Origin: CAXTPV01 sp964249405
GTDB lineage: Bacteria; Pseudomonadota; Alphaproteobacteria; Acetobacterales; Acetobacteraceae
Direction: 5' to 3'
DNA: 64,000 nt
Assembly (NCBI GenBank): GCA_964249405.1
Contig: CAXUBX010000002.1
Coordinates: 1-64,000 of the forward strand
Part shown: positions 35,173 through 42,960 of the stretch, piece after piece
Position numbering within the stretch: position 1 is the first letter of the stretch
How the letters are laid out: every line of letters starts with the position of its first letter
Position numbers and translations under genes: made by a program
The notes under the pieces: generated by a model
Told to the model about the DNA's origin: nothing
The model's input: only the letters and a program-made list of their open reading frames with translations
Database searches by the model: none

Positions 35173-36384
35173 TCAGTGCCGCATCAGCACCGGCAGCTCG
35201 GCATTCGCGAGCACGTGGTTCGTGACCCCGCCGAGGAGGCGCTCGCGGAACGCCGAGTGACGATAGGCCCCGAGCACGAGGAGGTCGGCCCCGATGTCCC
35301 GGGCCGCCGCGAGCAGGCGCGGACCGGCCGGACCCTCGCCCGGGAGTGGCCGCGTCACGGCCGTGATCCCCGCCTCGGCCAGGATCGTCGGCGGTCTCGC
35401 CGCTCCGCCGTCCGTCAGCAGCGTGACCTGGTCCGCTGCCCGCAGCAGCGGCAGCGCGGTGCGGACAGCGCCCTTCACGCGACGATCGCCGCTCCACGCG
35501 ATCGCGACGTGCCGACCGGACAGGCCGTCACGCCACGCCGGCGGCACCAGCACGACCGGCCGACGTCCGTCGAAGATCGCGCCGTGGAGCACGGCAGGGC
35601 GTGCTCCCGCGCGGCCTTCCTCTCGCGGCCGCTCCATTGCCACCACGTCGGACCCTGCCACGAGCGAGCCGACCGCCAATGCCAGGTCGCCGCTCGGCTC
35701 GACCCAGTCCGCTCTCGGCGCGATCCGGCCCGGCCTGTCGCGCCACCCGTCGAAGGTCTCCCGCAGCATCTCGGCCCCGCCGTCGGCCTCGCCGGCCTCG
35801 GGCGTGACGTCCTCCGTTCGCGACACCACGTCGGGAGCCGCGGGGCGGAGCGCCAGGACGCCGATCCGGCCGCCGCCCGACGTGCGGAGCAGCGTCTCGG
35901 CGACGTCCAGTATGGTCCCCGCCTGATCCGCGTGGTCGAGCAACGCCAGCACGGTCGTGCCCTCGTGCAGCGCCCCGTCGGCGGCACGACCGGCCTGGCG
36001 GACGGCGGCCGTGGCCGCGACGGCATGGCCCGCCGCGACGCCGGCGAGGCAGAGCAGGACCGAGAACGCGACGTTCCCGAACGCCGCGAGCGGCCTCGCC
36101 TCGCGGACCAGGTCGAGCGTCTGCAGGCTGAACGACGAGAAGGTCGTGAAACCACCGCAGATCCCGACCATGACGAACGCCCGGAGCACCGGGCCCGACG
36201 GAAGCAGGCCGCCCGGCAGGGTGGAGGTGCCGACGAAGCCGATGACCGCGCTGCCGGCGATGTTGATCACGATGGTGGGCCAGGGAAACGACGTCCCGAC
36301 CAGCGCCGCCCCGGCATTGCCGACGAGCAGGCGCAGCACGCTCCCGAGCGCGCCGCCGGCCGCCACCACCAGGATCGTCAGCAC
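35173..36384 (-). CDS. crcB: CrcB-type fluoride channel fused to a universal stress protein domain
   Basis: 403 aa in one continuous frame. Residues about 1-128 are a CrcB/Fluc fluoride exporter unit with four expected membrane helices, the polar Asn41 in NIAGS and the diagnostic GGFTTFSSFS (77-86). Residues about 140-403 form one or two UspA folds: an N-terminal half with EGTTVLALLDHADQAG and a C-terminal half ending GADLLVLGAYRHSAFRERLLGGVTNHVLANAELPVLM. Fluc channels work as dimers, so the fusion would place stress domains on the cytoplasmic face of a fluoride channel. It starts with GTG at 36384. I found no fluoride riboswitch motif in the leader. It is divergent from an epimerase-like gene. 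Confidence 0.87.
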   Translation of the reverse strand: MLTILVVAAGGALGSVLRLLVGNAGAALVGTSFPWPTIVINIAGSAVIGFVGTSTLPGGLLPSGPVLRAFVMVGICGGFTTFSSFSLQTLDLVREARPLAAFGNVAFSVLLCLAGVAAGHAVAATAAVRQAGRAADGALHEGTTVLALLDHADQAGTILDVAETLLRTSGGGRIGVLALRPAAPDVVSRTEDVTPEAGEADGGAEMLRETFDGWRDRPGRIAPRADWVEPSGDLALAVGSLVAGSDVVAMERPREEGRAGARPAVLHGAIFDGRRPVVLVPPAWRDGLSGRHVAIAWSGDRRVKGAVRTALPLLRAADQVTLLTDGGAARPPTILAEAGITAVTRPLPGEGPAGPRLLAAARDIGADLLVLGAYRHSAFRERLLGGVTNHVLANAELPVLMRH

Positions 36385-36418
36385 GCGCGCGTTCCTGTCC
36401 GAGGCGTCCCGGCCGCGC

Positions 36419-36438
36419 CGGCGAGCCCGTGCTCGCCG
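36419..36438. repeat. perfect 8-bp hairpin in the leader of the CrcB-UspA gene
   Basis: CGGCGAGC-CCGT-GCTCGCCG, lying 35-54 bases upstream of the GTG start (minus strand) in the divergent promoter region shared with the epimerase-like gene. It could be an operator or a 5'-leader stem. It does not match the fluoride riboswitch consensus, and its role is unknown. Confidence 0.4.
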
Positions 36439-36543
36439 AAGCCGAGGCGACGCTTGCCGGCACCTGGGACCGTCGGGAACATCTCGTGCCGCATCCCGTC
36501 GTTGTGCCGCAACCCACGGCTTCGGGCCAGGAGGAGGTCACCC

Positions 36544-37413
36544 ATGGATCGACACGAGATCGGAACCGACGCGCTCTCCGCGACGGTGCTGGCCGAGGGT
36601 GCCGAACTCTGCTCGCTGAGGGCGTCTCGGGCCGGCGAACTCCTCTGGCAGGCGGGTCCGGCGTGGAAGCGCCACGCACCGGTCCTGTTCCCGATCGTCG
36701 GCCGGCTGGCGGACGACACGTTGCGGGTCGGGGCACACCGGTCGCGGATGACCCAGCACGGTTTCGCGCGTGACCGCGTCTTCCGGCTGGACACCGCCGA
36801 CGCGACCTCCTGCCGGTTCTCGCTCGAGGACGACGAGGCGACGCGGGCGGTCTATCCGTTCCCGTTCCGCCTCACCCTCGACTACGACATCGCCGGGACC
36901 ACGCTCCGGACCACCTATCGTCTCGCCAACACCGGCGGGACGACCCTTCTCGCTTCGCTCGGGACCCACCCCGCGTTCCGCTGGCCGCTCGCCGACGGCG
37001 TCGCGAAGGAGGCGCATCGTCTGGTGTTCGAAGCCGACGAGCCGGGCCCGGTTCGCCGGCTCCGGGACGGGCTGCTGGAGGACGGCGCCGTTCCGTCTCC
37101 GGTGGCGTCTCGCGTGCTCCGGTTGTCCGATGACCTGTTCGCGCACGACGCGGTCATCCTGGAGCGTCCCGCGAGCCGTCGGGTCCGCTACGAGGCGGAG
37201 GGGTGCCGCCACGCCGTCATCGTTTCCTGGGAGGGGTTCTCGACACTCGGCATCTGGTCGAAGCCGGCCGACTTCGTCTGCATCGAGCCCTGGTCCGGGA
37301 TCGCCAGCCCGGCCGGCTTCGACGGCGATCTGGCGGACAAGCCCGGCGTGCTCGCGGTGGAACCGGGCGGCGTGCTGGAGCGTCGCCTGCGGTTCACCAT
37401 CGAACAGGATTGA
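36544..37413 (+). CDS. aldose 1-epimerase family protein
   Basis: 289-aa galactose-mutarotase-like protein that would interconvert sugar anomers, or act on hexose-6-phosphates as some members do. It shows AELCSLRASRAGELLWQAGPAWKRHAPVLFPIVGRL, the catalytic-region HGFARDRVF, a SLGTHPAFRWPL block and a late CIEPWSGIASP with the expected acidic residue. The length is normal. The ATG at 36544 has GGAGGAGG upstream. The next gene, alkB, begins 12 bases later, so they are probably co-transcribed despite unrelated functions. Confidence 0.9.
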   Translation: MDRHEIGTDALSATVLAEGAELCSLRASRAGELLWQAGPAWKRHAPVLFPIVGRLADDTLRVGAHRSRMTQHGFARDRVFRLDTADATSCRFSLEDDEATRAVYPFPFRLTLDYDIAGTTLRTTYRLANTGGTTLLASLGTHPAFRWPLADGVAKEAHRLVFEADEPGPVRRLRDGLLEDGAVPSPVASRVLRLSDDLFAHDAVILERPASRRVRYEAEGCRHAVIVSWEGFSTLGIWSKPADFVCIEPWSGIASPAGFDGDLADKPGVLAVEPGGVLERRLRFTIEQD

Positions 37414-37425
37414 GGGCAACCCGGG

Positions 37426-38064
37426 ATGAGCGCGCGCGGCGTGGAAGCGATCGGGCCCGGTGCGTTCCTGTTACGCGAGTTCGTCCCGGCGGCGGCGCGG
37501 GCCGGCTTGCGCGAGGCGATCGCGTCGGTCGCCGAAGCGGCACCGTTCCGTCGCTACGAGACGCCCGGCGGCCGGCTGATGTCGGTCGCCGTCACCTGCT
37601 GCGGCGACACCGGCTGGGTCAGCGACCGGCGCGGCTACCGCTACGAGGATCGCGATCCCCGGACCGGCCTCCGGTGGCCACCGATGCCGCCCGGCTTCGC
37701 GGCGCTGGCGTCGTGTGCGGCGGCGGAAGCGCGCTTTCCGGACTACCGCCCGGACAGCTGCCTCGTGAACCGCTACAGCCCCGGAACGGCGCTCTCGCTC
37801 CACCAGGACCGGGACGAGCCGGACCGCCTCGCACCGATCGTGTCGGTCTCGCTCGGCCTGCCCGCCGTGTTTCTCTGGGGCGGTCTCCGCCGGACCGACC
37901 CGGTCCGGCGTTTCGCGCTCGCCGACGGCGACGTCGCGGTGTGGGGCGGTCCATCCCGCCTCGCCTATCACGGGATCGCGCGCCTCAAGCCGCCGTCCGG
38001 GCTGCTGGACGACCCGGACTGCCGTCTCAACCTGACGTTCCGGCGCGCGACCGCGGGCGCGTAG
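37426..38064 (+). CDS. alkB: alpha-ketoglutarate-dependent DNA repair dioxygenase AlkB
   Basis: 212-aa Fe(II)/2-oxoglutarate dioxygenase that reverses 1-methyladenine and 3-methylcytosine damage. It has SVAVTCCGDTGWVSD, the substrate-lid WPPMPPGF, NRYSPGTALSLHQDRDE with iron ligands His126 and Asp128, His182 in AYHGIARL, and the 2-oxoglutarate Arg residues in CRLNLTFR (Arg200, Arg206). This is a close match to E. coli AlkB. No ada gene is adjacent. Its last codons and stop lie in a 23-bp tandem duplication. Confidence 0.95.
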   Translation: MSARGVEAIGPGAFLLREFVPAAARAGLREAIASVAEAAPFRRYETPGGRLMSVAVTCCGDTGWVSDRRGYRYEDRDPRTGLRWPPMPPGFAALASCAAAEARFPDYRPDSCLVNRYSPGTALSLHQDRDEPDRLAPIVSVSLGLPAVFLWGGLRRTDPVRRFALADGDVAVWGGPSRLAYHGIARLKPPSGLLDDPDCRLNLTFRRATAGA

Positions 38065-38091
38065 ATCCCGCGACCGGGGGCGCGTAGATCC
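38046..38091 (+). repeat. 23-bp tandem duplication spanning the alkB stop codon
   Basis: Bases 38046-38068 and 38069-38091 are head-to-tail copies that differ at one base (C at 38054, G at 38077). The unit carries the end of alkB including its TAG (38062-38064), so the second copy contains a duplicated stop in the short gap before lysA. It looks like a recent replication-slippage event. Confidence 0.85.
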
Positions 38092-38099
38092 GTCATGCC

Positions 38100-39449
38100 A
38101 TGGACACGATGATCGAACGGGGCGGCCCGACCGTCCGGGAGCTGCTGGACGCGCGCCGCGACACGCTCGCGATGGATCACCGGCAAGGGCTTTGCTGCGA
38201 AGGCATTCCGCTCGCGGCGATCGCCGACGCGACCGGGACACCGGCCTGGGTGATCGGCGCCGCTACGATCCGGGCGCGCTATCGCCGCCTGGCGCGGGCG
38301 ATGAGCGAGGCCGGCCTCGGGCGGAACGGGATCCATTACGCGGTCAAGGCGAACGACCACCTGGCCGTGCTGTCCGTGCTCGCACGCGAAGGGGCGGGCG
38401 CCGACGTGGTGAGCGGCGGCGAGCTTCGTCGCGCAAGGGCGGCCGGCGTTCCGCCCGACCGGATCGTCTTCTCGGGCGTCGGCAAGACCGCGGACGAGCT
38501 GGCCCTCGCGGTCGCGACCGGGATCGCGGCCGTCCACGTCGAGAGCGCCGAGGAACTGGCGGCGCTCTCCGCGATCGCCACCGCCGCGGGTCGGACCCAG
38601 GACGTGGCGCTCCGGATCAATCCGGACATCGACGCCGGCGGGCACGACAAGATCAGCACCGGACGGGCGGGAGACAAGTTCGGGATCCCGCTCGGAGACG
38701 CGGTGGCCACCTGGGCCCGTGCCGCCGCCCTGCCGGGGATCCGTCCGGTCGGGCTCGCGTGCCATGTCGGCAGCCAGATCGACGAGCCGGCGACGTTCGC
38801 CGCCGCGGCGTCGCGCCTCGCCTCCGTCACGCGCGCGCTGCGGGGCGCCGGGCACGCCGTCCGGATCCTCGACGTCGGCGGCGGCCTCGCGGTCGGCTAC
38901 GGGGTCGGCGCCCGTGACGCCGACCCCGATGCGGTCGCGCGCGCGATCGCCGCCGTGCTCGCCCCGCTTGAGCTCGAGGTCGCGATCGAGCCCGGCCGCT
39001 GGCTGGTCGCGGGCGCCGGCCTTCTCCTCGCGTCCGTGGTGCGCCGAAAGCAGGTCGAGCCGCATCCGTTCATCATCCTGGACGCGGCGATGAACGATCT
39101 CGCGCGCCCGGCCCTGTACGGGGCCTGGCACGGCATCCTTCCGGTCGCGCCCTGGCCCGAGGCCGCCGACGAGATCGTCGAGGTGGTCGGCCCGGTCTGC
39201 GAGAGCGGCGACGTGCTGGCGCCGTCGCGTCTCCTGCCACGCCTCGCGCCGCCGGCGCGCGTGGCGATCCTCGACACCGGCGCGTATGGTGCGGTGATGA
39301 GCTCCGCGTACAACGCGCGTCCGTTCGCGCCCGTGGTGATGATCGACAACGGCGCCTTCCACGTCGTCCGGCCGCGGCAGCCCGTCGAGAACCTCTGGGC
39401 GGCCGAGACCGTGCCGCCCGCGGGACCGGCGGAAGGACGCGTCTCCTGA
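38100..39449 (+). CDS. lysA: diaminopimelate decarboxylase
   Basis: 449-aa PLP-dependent fold-III decarboxylase forming L-lysine from meso-diaminopimelate. The PLP Lys is Lys83 in IHYAVKAND. Other motifs are FSGVGKT, ALRINPDID, KFGIP, CHVGSQI, DVGGGLAVGY, the glycine loop EPGRW, VGPVCESGDVLA and the C-terminal GAYGAVMSSAYN. The length is typical. The start at 38100 follows alkB by 35 bases. Ornithine decarboxylases share the fold, but the motif set and the downstream DUF4175 gene, a frequent alphaproteobacterial partner of lysA, support LysA. Confidence 0.95.
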   Translation: MDTMIERGGPTVRELLDARRDTLAMDHRQGLCCEGIPLAAIADATGTPAWVIGAATIRARYRRLARAMSEAGLGRNGIHYAVKANDHLAVLSVLAREGAGADVVSGGELRRARAAGVPPDRIVFSGVGKTADELALAVATGIAAVHVESAEELAALSAIATAAGRTQDVALRINPDIDAGGHDKISTGRAGDKFGIPLGDAVATWARAAALPGIRPVGLACHVGSQIDEPATFAAAASRLASVTRALRGAGHAVRILDVGGGLAVGYGVGARDADPDAVARAIAAVLAPLELEVAIEPGRWLVAGAGLLLASVVRRKQVEPHPFIILDAAMNDLARPALYGAWHGILPVAPWPEAADEIVEVVGPVCESGDVLAPSRLLPRLAPPARVAILDTGAYGAVMSSAYNARPFAPVVMIDNGAFHVVRPRQPVENLWAAETVPPAGPAEGRVS

Positions 39450-39499
39450 CGCCGCCCCGATCCCACTCCCGTCTCGAACGCGCCCGGTCGCGTGCGCAC

Positions 39500-42229
39500 T
39501 TGGTGCTCCGTGTCGAGCAGGCGGCGGTCGCCCTCGCCCCGTCCGCCGCGATCGTCGGCCTCTGGGCCGTCGCGGCACTGGCCGGCGAGGCGGTGTGGCT
39601 TCCGGTTCCCGCCGTGGCGCTCTCGACGGCGGCGGCGGCGGCGGCGGTCATCGTGCTCGCGATCCGGCGGGTCTCGCGGCTGACCCGGCCGTCCGCCGCC
39701 GCCCCCCCCCGGCGTCTCGAGATCGCGTCGGCGCTGCCGCATCGCCCGCTGGCCGCGCTCCGCGACCATCCCGCGCCGACGGCGGCGTTCGCCGGCGCAT
39801 CGGCGGCGCTCTGGTCCGCGCACCAGGCGCGGCTTGCCGGCAGGCTCGACGGCCTCCGTGCCGGCTGGCCGCGTCCCCCGCTCGCCACCATCGATCGCTG
39901 GCAGCTCCGGTTCGCCATCCCTGCCCTGCTCGTGCTCGGCTTCGCCGGAGCCCGCAGCCAGTCCGGCAACCTCCTCCTCGCCGCCCTGTTGCCCGGACTA
40001 GAACCGAGGCCCGGAGCCGCAGGTCGGATCGAGGCCTGGATCACGCCGCCCGCGTTCAGCGCCATGGCGCCGGTCTTCCTCCACCCGGACGCCAGCGACG
40101 GCGGCGAGCCGCCGCCCGTCCCGGCCGGATCGACGCTCAGCGTCTCGCTGACCGGCAGCGACGCCGATCCCCGCCTGGTGTTCGACGGTCGTGCCAACGG
40201 CCGGCCGCGCTTCCATCGCCTGGCGCCGTCGAGTTGGCAGGCGAGCGCGGTGTTGCGCCGGTCCACCACGCTCCGGATCCGCCAGGGCGGGCATCTGGTC
40301 GCGGCCTGGGATCTCCTGGTGGAGCCGGTCGGTGCACCGAGCGTCGCCTGGGCGTCGCCACCCGGCGCCTGGCGCGGCGGCTGGCGGACGCGGCTGCCGT
40401 GGTCGGTCGGCGACCGGTTCGGGGTGACGGCGCTTCGGGCCGAGCTCCGTCCCGTCCGGCCCGCCGGCGCGCCGCCGATCGTGGTCGCGATCCCCCTGGA
40501 GGGCGAGCCGAAGCACGCCTCGGGAACCGAGCTTCCGGACCTCGTGGCGTCCCCGTTCGCCGGGACCGAGGTCGACGCGACGCTGCTCGCGACGAACGGC
40601 GCCGGCCTCGTCGGGCGGAGCCGGCCGGAACGCTTCACCTTGCCGTCGCGTCCGTTCCACGACCCGCTGGCACGCGCCGTCCTCGCGGTCCGCCGCCGTC
40701 TCGCGCTCGATCCCGGATCGCGACGCGGCGCGGTCTCGGATCTCGAGACCCTCGGCGACGTGCCGGGCGCCTTCGCGGGTCGCCTCGGCCTGTTCCTCAA
40801 CCTCGAGAGCGTGGCGGCGCTGCTGGCGGTCGAGCCCGGGCCGGCCGCGATCGAGGGCGCCGAGGCGCGGCTCTGGCAGCTGGCGCTGCAGATCGAGGAC
40901 GCGAAGCGGGGGCGCGCCACGGCCGAGAGCGACCTCGCCCTGCAGTCGGCACGCGACGCGGTCGACCGACAGCTCGCCCACATGCGCGAGCTCGGCGCGG
41001 CGGGACGAACCGCGCCCGAACAGGCCGAGCTCGCGCGCCGTCTCTCGGCGCTTCGCCATGCGCTCGCGTCGCGGATGGCGGCGCTGACCCGCGACGCGCT
41101 CCGGAAGGGTCTGGTCCTGCCGCCCGACGCCGGCCGCATGCAGTTCGGAGCGAACGCGTTCGACCGGATGATGCGCTCGGTGCAGGGCGAGGCGGAAGCG
41201 GGCCATGTGGACGATGCCGCCCGGACGCTGTCCCGGATGGAGGATCTCCTCGACCGGATGCGCCCGGCGACGGCGGACGACGTGCGGCGGGCGCTGGCGG
41301 CGCGGGAAGCGGACACGGCGGCGCGAGCCGACATGGCGGCGGTCGGCGACATGGTGAAGCGCGAGGCGTCGCTTCTCGATCACGCCCAGAAGCGCCAGGA
41401 ACAGGCTCGCGAGGAGCGGGGCGACAACGGAAGCGACGGCGCGACTTCTCCCGGTGATCTCACGTCGCCCCTGATGGGGGACGGGGCGGATGCCGGTCTT
41501 GCCCCGCCAGCCCCGCCCCCGCCTTCACCGCTCTCGACCTCACCGTCGGCGGCCTCGCCGCCCTCATCCTCCCCCCCTTCGTCCTCGCCGCCGTCGTCCG
41601 CGCGCACGAGCGGGCCGGTTGCCGCAGCCGGCGGAGCACCGGGGGGCGGTGCCGACGCCGCCGCGGCCGCGGCGACCCGGGACGCCGACCGGCGGATCCA
41701 GGCCGCGCTGGGCCGAGCCGCCGGTGTCGTCGCCGCGCAGTTCGGCGGCCTCTCCGGGAAGCCGCCCGACGCGCTGGGCAAGGCTGGAGACGCCATGGCG
41801 CGCGCGGTGACGGCGCTCCGGGCCGGCGACGACCACGGCGCGGCCGCGGACGAGCAGGAGGTGCTGCGCGATCTCCAGCAGGGCGGCAAGCAGATGGCGG
41901 CGGCGATGCAGGGCGGCGGCGGCGCCGGATCGGGCGGCGGCGCGCTGCTGCCCGGCTTCGCCTCGGCGGGTCCGGGCGACGGCGGGGATGACGGGTCCGA
42001 CGGTGCCGATGACGGCGCCCAGGCGGAAGGTGCGGACCGCGACCCGTTCGGTCGGAACGTCGATGGCCAGGGCAAGGGCTCGGCGGACGACACCGAGCTC
42101 GCGATCCCCGGCGACGGCGGAAACGCCGAGAGCCGGGCGATCGAGGAGGAACTGCGCCGGCGGGACAGCGATCGCCAGCGGCCCAGGCCCGAACTCGACT
42201 ATCTCGGGCGGCTGCTCCAGCCGTTCTGA
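39500..42229 (+). CDS. DUF4175 (TIGR02302-type) membrane protein
   Basis: About 909-927 aa, an alphaproteobacterial family of unknown function usually next to lysA. Two N-terminal membrane helices (about 10-55) and a third near residue 137 (FAIPALLVLGFAG) precede a large periplasmic-type domain. A helical region with IEDAKRGRATAESDLALQSARDAVDRQL comes next. A Pro/Ser/Gly-rich segment (around 660-720) precedes a C-terminal stretch rich in Gly and Asp that ends LDYLGRLLQPF. The listed start is a TTG. An upstream CTG at 39446 overlapping the lysA stop has a much better ribosome site and restores the conserved RLERARSRA opening. A run of nine C occurs at 39702-39710. Confidence 0.88.
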   Translation: MVLRVEQAAVALAPSAAIVGLWAVAALAGEAVWLPVPAVALSTAAAAAAVIVLAIRRVSRLTRPSAAAPPRRLEIASALPHRPLAALRDHPAPTAAFAGASAALWSAHQARLAGRLDGLRAGWPRPPLATIDRWQLRFAIPALLVLGFAGARSQSGNLLLAALLPGLEPRPGAAGRIEAWITPPAFSAMAPVFLHPDASDGGEPPPVPAGSTLSVSLTGSDADPRLVFDGRANGRPRFHRLAPSSWQASAVLRRSTTLRIRQGGHLVAAWDLLVEPVGAPSVAWASPPGAWRGGWRTRLPWSVGDRFGVTALRAELRPVRPAGAPPIVVAIPLEGEPKHASGTELPDLVASPFAGTEVDATLLATNGAGLVGRSRPERFTLPSRPFHDPLARAVLAVRRRLALDPGSRRGAVSDLETLGDVPGAFAGRLGLFLNLESVAALLAVEPGPAAIEGAEARLWQLALQIEDAKRGRATAESDLALQSARDAVDRQLAHMRELGAAGRTAPEQAELARRLSALRHALASRMAALTRDALRKGLVLPPDAGRMQFGANAFDRMMRSVQGEAEAGHVDDAARTLSRMEDLLDRMRPATADDVRRALAAREADTAARADMAAVGDMVKREASLLDHAQKRQEQAREERGDNGSDGATSPGDLTSPLMGDGADAGLAPPAPPPPSPLSTSPSAASPPSSSPPSSSPPSSARTSGPVAAAGGAPGGGADAAAAAATRDADRRIQAALGRAAGVVAAQFGGLSGKPPDALGKAGDAMARAVTALRAGDDHGAAADEQEVLRDLQQGGKQMAAAMQGGGGAGSGGGALLPGFASAGPGDGGDDGSDGADDGAQAEGADRDPFGRNVDGQGKGSADDTELAIPGDGGNAESRAIEEELRRRDSDRQRPRPELDYLGRLLQPF

Positions 42230-42246
42230 GCGTTCGCGAAGGAACC

Positions 42247-42267
42247 CGCCTCAGGAGCTCCGAGGCG
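42247..42267. terminator. palindromic hairpin between convergent DUF4175 and ssb genes
   Basis: CGCCTC-A-GGAG followed directly by CTCC-GAGGCG, almost fully self-complementary with one bulged A, in the 47-base gap between the two stops. No T-run is present. It is placed to end both transcripts. Confidence 0.45.
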
Positions 42268-42276
42268 ACCGGCTCG

Positions 42277-42807
42277 TCAGAACGGGATCTCGTCGTCGAG
42301 GTCGCCGCCGCCGGCACCGGGCGAGTCCCAGCCGCCGCGACCGCCACTGCCGGAAGCCGGAGCGGGACGCCCTCTCGGCGCCGCCGCGGGGCGGGGCGTG
42401 TAGCCTCCCGTGTCGCCCTCGGACGAACCGCCGAACTCGTCTCCCGCGCCGCCCCGGCCGCTGTCGATCAGCGTGAGCTCGCCGCGGAACCGGTCGATCA
42501 CCACTTCGGTCGTGTATTTTTCCTGGCCGGACTGGTCCGTCCATTTCCGGGTCTGCAGGCTACCCTCGACATAGACCTTGCGGCCCTTGCGAAGGAACCG
42601 CTCGGCGACGTCCGCGATCCGCTCGTTGAACACCACGACGCGGTGCCACTCGGTCCGCTCGCGCTTCTCGCCCGAGGCCCGATCGTTCCAGGTCTCGCTG
42701 GTGGCGAGCGTGAAGTTCACGATCTTGGTGCCGTTCTGGGCGTTCCGGACCTCGGGATCCTTCCCGAGATTGCCGACCAGGATGACCTTGTTGACGCTGC
42801 CCGCCAT
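42277..42807 (-). CDS. ssb: single-stranded DNA-binding protein
   Basis: 176-aa SSB. The OB-fold covers about 1-112, with NKVILVGNLGKDPEVR, FTLATSETWNDR, RTEWHRVVVF and VYVEGSLQTRKW. A Gly/Pro/Ala-rich linker follows, then the acidic protein-interaction tail DDEIPF. It is essential for replication and repair. It is divergent from uvrA with 153 bases between starts, a conserved pairing. I see no direct-repeat GTTC-N7-GTTC LexA box of the alphaproteobacterial type between them. Confidence 0.97.
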   Translation of the reverse strand: MAGSVNKVILVGNLGKDPEVRNAQNGTKIVNFTLATSETWNDRASGEKRERTEWHRVVVFNERIADVAERFLRKGRKVYVEGSLQTRKWTDQSGQEKYTTEVVIDRFRGELTLIDSGRGGAGDEFGGSSEGDTGGYTPRPAAAPRGRPAPASGSGGRGGWDSPGAGGGDLDDEIPF

Positions 42808-42960
42808 CGGCTCGCTTCCCCCTTCCAGGCTTTCGTTCCGGCTGCGACACTAGCAGCCGGCTCGCCGCTTTTCTAGGACGCCAGCCGGCCCGCGTCGAAC
42901 CTTGCGTCCCCTCCTGACGCGCACCAATTCGGACCGGCATCGAGCGGACGGGAACGAGGG

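Noticed and set aside
36385..36543. Fluoride riboswitch before the CrcB-UspA gene
   Set aside because: The conserved riboswitch core could not be found in the leader on the correct strand.
42808..42960. SOS box between ssb and uvrA
   Set aside because: I looked for the alphaproteobacterial GTTC-N7-GTTC pattern on both strands and found no copy with both halves.
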